A program made the position numbers and the translations under genes. The notes beneath the pieces are model-generated. The model saw only the letters and a program-made list of their open reading frames with translations. It ran no database searches and was not told the DNA's origin. Source: Gilliamella sp. B3022 (GTDB lineage: Bacteria > Pseudomonadota > Gammaproteobacteria > Enterobacterales > Orbaceae). From it: DNA of 64,000 nucleotides. The first letter of the stretch is position 1. The number at the start of each line of letters is the position of its first letter. The stretch spans positions 1,337,306 to 1,401,305 of the forward strand of contig NZ_CP071867.1 of assembly GCF_028751545.1 (NCBI RefSeq), given 5' to 3'. Positions 58,250-64,000 of this stretch are shown here, piece by piece.

Positions 58250-58450
58250 GGTTGGTGTCTGGCCTTAACCAGACCCCGTCCAAGACCGTAGGTGTAGTTG
58301 AATTTTAACTACTTAATTTTCCTACGTAGACGGTGACAGAGCCTGATAGATATAATAGAGGGATTCTGCTCATCGTGGTTATGCTAGCTACATGTGTAGC
58401 TAGTTAAAATCAGTCTAGGCTTTGCCTAGTTTAATCCAGGAGCAATACCA
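58250..58450 (+). ncRNA. L10 leader (rplJL autoregulatory mRNA structure)
   Basis: The rplA-rplJ gap holds the known L10 leader: GGTTGGTGTCTGGCC (58250-58264), CCGTCCAAGACCG, a central variable stem CCTACG/CGTAGG-type pairing, and GACGGTGACAGAGCC (58329-58343). These match the E. coli rplJ leader closely. L10 with L7/L12 binds it and represses rplJ translation. Further stems follow before the ribosome-binding site: CTAGCTACA/TGTAGCTAG and CTAGGC/GCCTAG (about 58386-58431). The ribosome-binding site is CAGGAG at 58437-58442. Confidence 0.88.
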
Positions 58451-58948
58451 ATGGCACTAAATCTTCAAAATAAACAAGAAATTGTTGCTGAAGTTAACGA
58501 AATCGCCAAAGGTGCGCTTTCTGCAGTTGTTGCTGATTCTCGTGGCGTAACTGTAGAAAAAATGACTGCATTACGTAAGTCTGCTCGTGAAGCTGGTGTT
58601 TATATGCGTGTTGTTCGTAATACGCTTTTACGCCGAGTTGTTGAGGGAACTCAATACGAGTGTTTAAAAGATACGTTTGTTGGTCCAACTCTAATTGCAT
58701 TTTCAAATGAGCACCCAGGTGCTGCAGCGCGTATTTTTAAAGCGTTTGCTAAAGAAAATGATAAATTTGAGATTAAAGCCGCAGCCTTTGAAGGTGAGTT
58801 GATTACTGCAGCGAATATTGATCGCTTAGCAACATTACCTACTTATGAAGAAGCATTAGCACGCTTGATGTCAACCATGAAAGAAGCCGCAGCTGGCAAA
58901 TTGGTTCGTACTCTTGCAGCAGTTCGCGATCAAAAAGAAGCTGCTTAA
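58451..58948 (+). CDS. rplJ: 50S ribosomal protein L10
   Basis: L10 anchors the L7/L12 dimers to the ribosome. The 165 residues equal the E. coli length. The N-terminal rRNA-binding domain ([35 protein letters not shown]) and the C-terminal helix that binds L7/L12 are complete. Translation is expected to be repressed by the L10-L7/L12 complex at the leader upstream. rplL follows after 60 bases. Confidence 0.97.
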   Translation: MALNLQNKQEIVAEVNEIAKGALSAVVADSRGVTVEKMTALRKSAREAGVYMRVVRNTLLRRVVEGTQYECLKDTFVGPTLIAFSNEHPGAAARIFKAFAKENDKFEIKAAAFEGELITAANIDRLATLPTYEEALARLMSTMKEAAAGKLVRTLAAVRDQKEAA

Positions 58949-59008
58949 TCGCAGTATGATTGTGAACTTTATTAATTAATAAAAATTGTAAATTTGGGAA
59001 ACTATATT

Positions 59009-59377
59009 ATGTCTATCACTAAAGAACAAATTTTAGATGCAGTTGCCGAAATGTCTGTAATGGACGTTGTTGAACTTGTATCAATGATGGAAGAAAAATT
59101 TGGCGTTTCTGCAGCAGCAGCTGTGGCAGTTGCAGCAGCTGGTCCAGCTGAAGCAGCAGAAGAGAAAACTGAATTTGATGTAATCTTAAAAGAAGTTGGT
59201 GCTAACAAAGTAGCTGTTATCAAAGCAGTTCGTGGTGCAACAGGTTTAGGCTTGAAAGAAGCTAAAGATCTTGTTGAATCAGCTCCAGCAACTGTTAAAG
59301 AAGGCGTTAGCAAAGCTGATGCAGATGAACTTAAAAAGGCACTTGAAGAATCTGGTGCGGTTGTCGAACTTAAATAA
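59009..59377 (+). CDS. rplL: 50S ribosomal protein L7/L12
   Basis: L7/L12 dimers recruit translation factors to the ribosome. From ATG 59009 the product has 122 residues (E. coli 121) and starts [20 protein letters not shown]. The order is an N-terminal dimerisation helix pair, an Ala-rich hinge ([16 protein letters not shown]) and the C-terminal factor-binding domain ([20 protein letters not shown]). A TTG at 58994 would add five residues without support; GGGA before the ATG is the likely ribosome-binding site. An attenuator follows. Confidence 0.97.
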   Translation: MSITKEQILDAVAEMSVMDVVELVSMMEEKFGVSAAAAVAVAAAGPAEAAEEKTEFDVILKEVGANKVAVIKAVRGATGLGLKEAKDLVESAPATVKEGVSKADADELKKALEESGAVVELK

Positions 59378-59399
59378 GTTTATCGATAGCAACCTAAAT

Positions 59400-59429
59400 G
59401 GCTGGGGGTTTTTTACCTCCAGCCTTTTT
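59400..59429 (+). terminator. rplL-rpoB attenuator
   Basis: GGCTGGGGG (59400-59408) and CCTCCAGCC (59416-59424) form a 9-bp stem with one G-U pair, followed by five T. It sits 23 bases after rplL and matches the position of the partial terminator in E. coli that lowers rpoBC expression relative to ribosomal proteins. The stretch 59430-59625 downstream shows no ORF; an RNase III-type site could be there, but I could not confirm one. Confidence 0.9.
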
Positions 59430-59625
59430 GCGCTGTAAAAAGTCAAAGAATTTTATTTGAAGATTATCAATAAAAAGTAATAAAGAAATTGTATATTTTC
59501 TAAGCCTAATCAATTGATATTTAAAGATATTTTCGATGAGGTGTCAGGCGTTATTATTTGAAGGTAGTACCCCCTGATGAATATTTAATCATGCTAAAAT
59601 AGCAGATAAGCAAGTTGAGGAACTA

Positions 59626-62600
59626 ATGGTTTACTCTTATACCGAGAAAAAACGAATTCGTAAGAATTTTGGTAAGCGTCCACAAGTCTTGGATATACCG
59701 TATCTTCTTTCTATTCAACTTGATTCGTTCCAGAAATTTATTGAGCAAGATCCAGAAGGTCAATATGGCTTAGAAGCCGCATTCCGTTCAATATTTCCGA
59801 TAAAAAGTTATAGTGGTAACGCTGAGTTACAATACGTGAGCTTTAAAATGGGCGAACCTGTGTTTGATGTTAAAGAATGTCAAATTAGGGGAATCACTTA
59901 CTCAGCACCGTTGCGCGTAAAATTACGTTTAGTTATTTATGATAAAGATGCGCCAGAAGGAACAGTAAAAGATATTAAAGAGCAAGACGTCTACATGGGC
60001 GAAATTCCTTTAATGACGGATAATGGTACGTTTGTGATCAACGGTACAGAACGTGTAATCGTATCACAATTACATCGTAGTCCTGGTGTGTTCTTTGATA
60101 GTGATAAAGGTAAAACACACTCTTCTGGTAAAGTTTTATATAATGCTCGGATTATTCCTTATCGTGGCTCTTGGCTTGATTTTGAATTTGATCCAAAAGA
60201 TAATCTTTTTGCCCGTATTGACCGTCGTCGTAAACTTCCAGCAACAATTATTTTACGTGCCTTAGGTTATGAAACAGAAGAGATTCTAGATATTTTCTTC
60301 GAAAAAACTATTTTTGAAGTGGGCAAATCCAAACTGAAAATGGATCTTGTTCCTGAACGTTTACGTGGTGAAACAGCTCTTTTTGATATCGAATCAAAAG
60401 GTAAAGTTTATGCTGAAAAAGGTCGTCGTATTACGGCTCGTCATATACGTGAATTGGACAAAGATAACGTTACTAAAATTGACGTACCTGTTGAATATAT
60501 AGTTAATAAAGTTCTAGCTAAAAATTATGTCAATGAAGCGACAGGTGAAGTTATTGCTTTTGCTAATACACCAATTTCATTAGAGTTATTGCTTGAATTA
60601 ACTAATGCTGGTCATAGAAAGATCGAAACATTATTTACAAATGATCTTGATCATGGACCATTTATTTCTGAAACTTTAAATGTTGATTCAACTCGTGATC
60701 GATTAGGTGCATTAGTTGAAATTTATCGTATGATGCGCCCTGGTGAACCACCAACAAAAGAAGCGGCTGAAGCATTATTTGATAATTTATTCTTCTCTGA
60801 TGAGCGTTATGATTTGTCAGCTGTGGGTAGAATGAAATTTAATCGTTCTTTAGGTCGTGAAGATATCGAAGGCGAAAGCGTCTTGACAAAAGATGATATC
60901 GTTGACGTAATGAAGAAATTAATCGGCATTCGTAACGGTCATGGTGAAGTTGATGATATTGATCATTTAGGTAATCGTCGTATTCGTAGCGTTGGTGAAA
61001 TGGCAGAAAACCAATTCCGTATTGGTTTAGTACGTGTAGAGCGTGCTGTTAAAGAACGTTTATCTTTAGGCGATCTAGATTCACTTATGCCACAAGATAT
61101 GATCAATGCTAAACCGATCTCAGCTGCAATCCGTGAGTTCTTTGGTTCTAGTCAATTATCTCAGTTTATGGATCAAAACAATCCATTATCTGAAATTACT
61201 CACAAACGTCGTATTTCAGCATTAGGTCCAGGTGGTTTAACTCGTGAACGTGCAGGATTTGAAGTTCGTGACGTACATCCTACCCATTACGGTCGTGTGT
61301 GCCCGATTGAAACACCTGAAGGTCCGAACATTGGTTTGATTAACTCATTAGCAGTTTATTCTCGCACTAATGAGTATGGCTTTTTAGAAACTCCATATCG
61401 CCGTGTGATTGATGGTATTGTAACTGATGAAATTAATTATTTATCAGCGATTGATGAGAGCGAATTTGTTATTGCTCAGGCTAACTCGAATCTTGATGAA
61501 GACGGACGTTTCAAAGAAGATTTAGTGACTTGCCGTTTAAATGGTGAGTCTGGTTTATATAGTCCTGAACAAGTTCATTATATGGACGTATCAACTCAGC
61601 AAATCGTATCGGTTGGTGCTTCATTAATTCCATTCTTAGAGCATGATGATGCGAACCGTGCCTTAATGGGTGCGAACATGCAACGTCAAGCGGTACCGAC
61701 ATTAAAAGCGGAAAAACCATTTGTTGGTACTGGTATGGAAAGGGCTGTAGCGGTTGACTCTGGTGTAACGGCAGTAGCTCGTCGTGGAGGTACCGTTCAG
61801 TATGTTGATGCATCACGCATTGTAATTAATGTTAACGATGATGAAATGTACGCTGGCGAAACCGGTATTGATATTTATAACTTAACTAAATATACCCGTT
61901 CTAACCAAAATACTTGTATCAATCAAATTCCATGTGTGGAATTAGGAGAAAAAGTTGAGCGAGGTGATGTTCTTGCTGATGGTCCATCAACTGATCTAGG
62001 TGAATTAGCATTAGGTCAAAACATGCGCGTGGCATTCATGCCATGGAATGGTTATAACTTTGAGGATTCCATTTTAGTCTCTGAAAAAGTGGTACAAGAT
62101 GACCGTTTTACTTCGATTCATATTCAAGAACTTTCTTGCGTATCTCGTGATACTAAACTTGGTGCAGAAGAAATTACTGCTGATATTCCAAATGTAGGTG
62201 AAGCAGCCCTTTCTAAACTGGATGAATCAGGTATTGTTTATATCGGTGCTGAAGTTAAAGGCGGTGATATTCTGGTTGGTAAGGTGACACCAAAAGGTGA
62301 AACTCAATTAACTCCGGAAGAAAAACTACTACGTGCGATTTTTGGTGAAAAAGCGTCTGATGTTAAAGATACTTCTTTACGTGTACCAAATGGTGTTTCT
62401 GGTACAGTAATTGATGTTCAAGTCTTTACGCGTGATGGGGTGCAAAAAGATAAACGTGCACTTGAAATTGAAGATATGCAATTAAAACAAGCACGTAAAG
62501 ATTTAACTGAAGAACTTAACATTTTAGAAGCTGCTTTGTTTGCTCGTATCCGTGATGTATTAATTGCTGGTGGTATTAAAGCTGATAAATTAGATGTGTT

Positions 62601-63654
62601 ACCACGTGAAAAGTGGTTAACAATTGGTATTGCAAATGAAGAGAAACAAGCTCAATTAGAGCAGCTTGCAGAACAGCACGAAGAAATCAAAGCAGAATTT
62701 AACAAAAAACTTGAAGCTAAACGCATGAAGATCACTCAAGGTGATGATTTACAACCTGGGGTGTTAAAAATTGTTAAAGTTTACTTAGCTGTTAAACGTC
62801 AAATCCAGCCTGGTGATAAGATGGCAGGTCGTCATGGTAACAAAGGGGTTATTTCTAAAATTAATCCAATTGAGGATATGCCATATGATGACAAAGGTCG
62901 TCCTGTTGATATCGTACTAAATCCATTGGGTGTTCCGTCTCGTATGAATATCGGACAGATCCTTGAAACTCACTTAGGTATGGCGGCTAAAGGTATTGGT
63001 CAGAAGATCGATGCAATGCTAAAAGAACAGCAAGAATTAGCTAAATTACGCGAATTTATCCAAAAAGCGTATGATCTTGGCTTAGGTGCTGCACAAAAAG
63101 TTAATGTTGCAGAATTTACTGATCAAGAAGTCATGACACTGGCACAAAACTTACGTAATGGCATGCCACTTGCTACACCAGTATTTGATGGTGCTAAAGA
63201 GCAAGAAATTAAGGCGTTACTTGAACTTGGTGACTTACCAACGTCAGGGCAAATTACGCTGTATGATGGCCGTACAGGTGAGCAATTTGAACGTCCTGTA
63301 ACCGTTGGTTACATGTATATGCTCAAATTAAATCACTTAGTTGATGACAAAATGCATGCTCGTTCTACTGGTTCATACAGTCTGGTTACTCAACAACCAT
63401 TGGGTGGTAAAGCTCAATTCGGCGGTCAACGTTTCGGTGAGATGGAAGTATGGGCACTTGAGGCATATGGTGCTGCTTATACTTTACAAGAAATGTTAAC
63501 AGTCAAGTCAGATGACGTGAACGGCCGTACTAAAATGTACAAAAATATTGTAGATGGTGATCATCGTATGGAACCTGCGATACCAGAATCATTCAATGTA
63601 TTGTTAAAAGAGATTCGTTCGTTAGGTATTAATATCGAGTTAGACGAAGAGTAA
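59626..63654 (+). CDS. rpoB: RNA polymerase beta subunit RpoB
   Basis: RpoB is the beta subunit of RNA polymerase. The 1342 residues equal E. coli exactly and start [19 protein letters not shown]. The rifampicin region is unaltered ([20 protein letters not shown], then [12 protein letters not shown]), with the usual Asp, His and Ser at the positions known for resistance mutations, so the sequence predicts rifampicin sensitivity. The C-terminal [12 protein letters not shown] and [15 protein letters not shown] regions that contact the active site and beta-prime are present. The upstream attenuator and the hairpin before rpoC point to RNA-level control. Confidence 0.99.
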   Translation: MVYSYTEKKRIRKNFGKRPQVLDIPYLLSIQLDSFQKFIEQDPEGQYGLEAAFRSIFPIKSYSGNAELQYVSFKMGEPVFDVKECQIRGITYSAPLRVKLRLVIYDKDAPEGTVKDIKEQDVYMGEIPLMTDNGTFVINGTERVIVSQLHRSPGVFFDSDKGKTHSSGKVLYNARIIPYRGSWLDFEFDPKDNLFARIDRRRKLPATIILRALGYETEEILDIFFEKTIFEVGKSKLKMDLVPERLRGETALFDIESKGKVYAEKGRRITARHIRELDKDNVTKIDVPVEYIVNKVLAKNYVNEATGEVIAFANTPISLELLLELTNAGHRKIETLFTNDLDHGPFISETLNVDSTRDRLGALVEIYRMMRPGEPPTKEAAEALFDNLFFSDERYDLSAVGRMKFNRSLGREDIEGESVLTKDDIVDVMKKLIGIRNGHGEVDDIDHLGNRRIRSVGEMAENQFRIGLVRVERAVKERLSLGDLDSLMPQDMINAKPISAAIREFFGSSQLSQFMDQNNPLSEITHKRRISALGPGGLTRERAGFEVRDVHPTHYGRVCPIETPEGPNIGLINSLAVYSRTNEYGFLETPYRRVIDGIVTDEINYLSAIDESEFVIAQANSNLDEDGRFKEDLVTCRLNGESGLYSPEQVHYMDVSTQQIVSVGASLIPFLEHDDANRALMGANMQRQAVPTLKAEKPFVGTGMERAVAVDSGVTAVARRGGTVQYVDASRIVINVNDDEMYAGETGIDIYNLTKYTRSNQNTCINQIPCVELGEKVERGDVLADGPSTDLGELALGQNMRVAFMPWNGYNFEDSILVSEKVVQDDRFTSIHIQELSCVSRDTKLGAEEITADIPNVGEAALSKLDESGIVYIGAEVKGGDILVGKVTPKGETQLTPEEKLLRAIFGEKASDVKDTSLRVPNGVSGTVIDVQVFTRDGVQKDKRALEIEDMQLKQARKDLTEELNILEAALFARIRDVLIAGGIKADKLDVLPREKWLTIGIANEEKQAQLEQLAEQHEEIKAEFNKKLEAKRMKITQGDDLQPGVLKIVKVYLAVKRQIQPGDKMAGRHGNKGVISKINPIEDMPYDDKGRPVDIVLNPLGVPSRMNIGQILETHLGMAAKGIGQKIDAMLKEQQELAKLREFIQKAYDLGLGAAQKVNVAEFTDQEVMTLAQNLRNGMPLATPVFDGAKEQEIKALLELGDLPTSGQITLYDGRTGEQFERPVTVGYMYMLKLNHLVDDKMHARSTGSYSLVTQQPLGGKAQFGGQRFGEMEVWALEAYGAAYTLQEMLTVKSDDVNGRTKMYKNIVDGDHRMEPAIPESFNVLLKEIRSLGINIELDEE

Positions 63655-63687
63655 CCTTCTCTAGTTCAAATGATTTCTATTTATAGG

Positions 63688-63715
63688 GATAACTTATTAG
63701 CAATAATAAGTTATC
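63688..63715 (+). other. Perfect GCAA-capped hairpin between rpoB and rpoC
   Basis: GATAACTTATTA (63688-63699) and TAATAAGTTATC (63704-63715) form a perfect 12-bp stem closed by the stable GNRA tetraloop GCAA. It lies 33 bases after the rpoB stop and 29 before the rpoC start. No T run follows, so it is not a terminator. Confidence 0.6.
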
Positions 63716-63735
63716 TAATTGATTTAACTCCATAG

Positions 63736-64000
<265 letters not shown>

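Noticed and set aside
59002-59313. A minus-strand frame opposite rplL rich in Ala, Ser and Thr
   Set aside because: The composition is the mirror image of the Ala-rich L7/L12 hinge; no independent support.
61511-61816. A 101-codon open frame on the minus strand inside rpoB
   Set aside because: It lies fully opposite the conserved beta-subunit sequence, has a composition dictated by rpoB codons and no ribosome-binding site.

Overview
The window is a stretch of chromosome from a low-G+C gammaproteobacterium. Nearly every gene is co-linear with an Escherichia coli protein (SerB, RadA, DksA, RNase E, Pgi, Pgk, RpoB at exactly 1342 residues), but the DNA is strongly AT-rich. The H. influenzae-type uptake word expected in many Pasteurellaceae was not noticed. 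Together this suggests an Orbaceae-type bacterium (Gilliamella/Frischella/Orbus), an inference rather than proof. No rRNA, tRNA, IS element, phage or CRISPR array was recognised.

Layout. 1-8400: the 3' end of rsmB, serB-radA, ppnN, moaA, and the dksA-gluQ and folK genes. 8556-14049: the most unusual accessory block, an MmgE/PrpD-family protein converging on a tightly overlapping set of lyase, GNAT acetyltransferase and a three-part amino-acid ABC importer. 14341-23332: aspC, syd, rne with a long leader, and sapBCDF without sapA. 23480-30974: metA behind a MetJ operator, a kilobase of decayed sequence, pgi, the ptsHI-crr phosphotransferase genes, a lipoprotein and ygfB. 31012-38844: pepP, tonB behind a Fur-like box, ispB, rhtA, ffh, ridA, tyrB. 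38870-39548: an entericidin-like lipoprotein and a frameshifted lipoprotein pseudogene. 39932-48554: galU, a cystine-type symporter, a CoA-disulfide-reductase-like flavoprotein, hemH, waaA-orn, rsgA, hdeD-like. 48746-54362: dauA, a secreted MINPP-type histidine phosphatase, dtd, yihY, a short ftsN, rpsT. 54585-64000: pgk, fbaA, then rplKAJL-rpoBC with its L10 leader and rplL-rpoB attenuator, ending inside rpoC.

How it works together. Glucose entry and glycolysis (ptsHI-crr, pgi, pgk, fbaA), transcription and translation (rpoBC, ribosomal proteins, ffh, dksA) and envelope functions (waaA, galU, ftsN, sap, tonB) make up the housekeeping content. The accessory genes point to scavenging: an ABC importer coupled to a C-N lyase and an epimerase-like protein, a cystine importer, and an exported inositol-phosphate phosphatase.

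Main points for a second look: the 8556-14049 module; a dispersed repeat of about 38 bp in intergenic DNA (34389, 37429, 43946, perhaps 16318); the sapA-less sap operon; the MINPP-type phosphatase; the gene graveyard between metA and pgi; and a perfect GCAA-capped hairpin between rpoB and rpoC.
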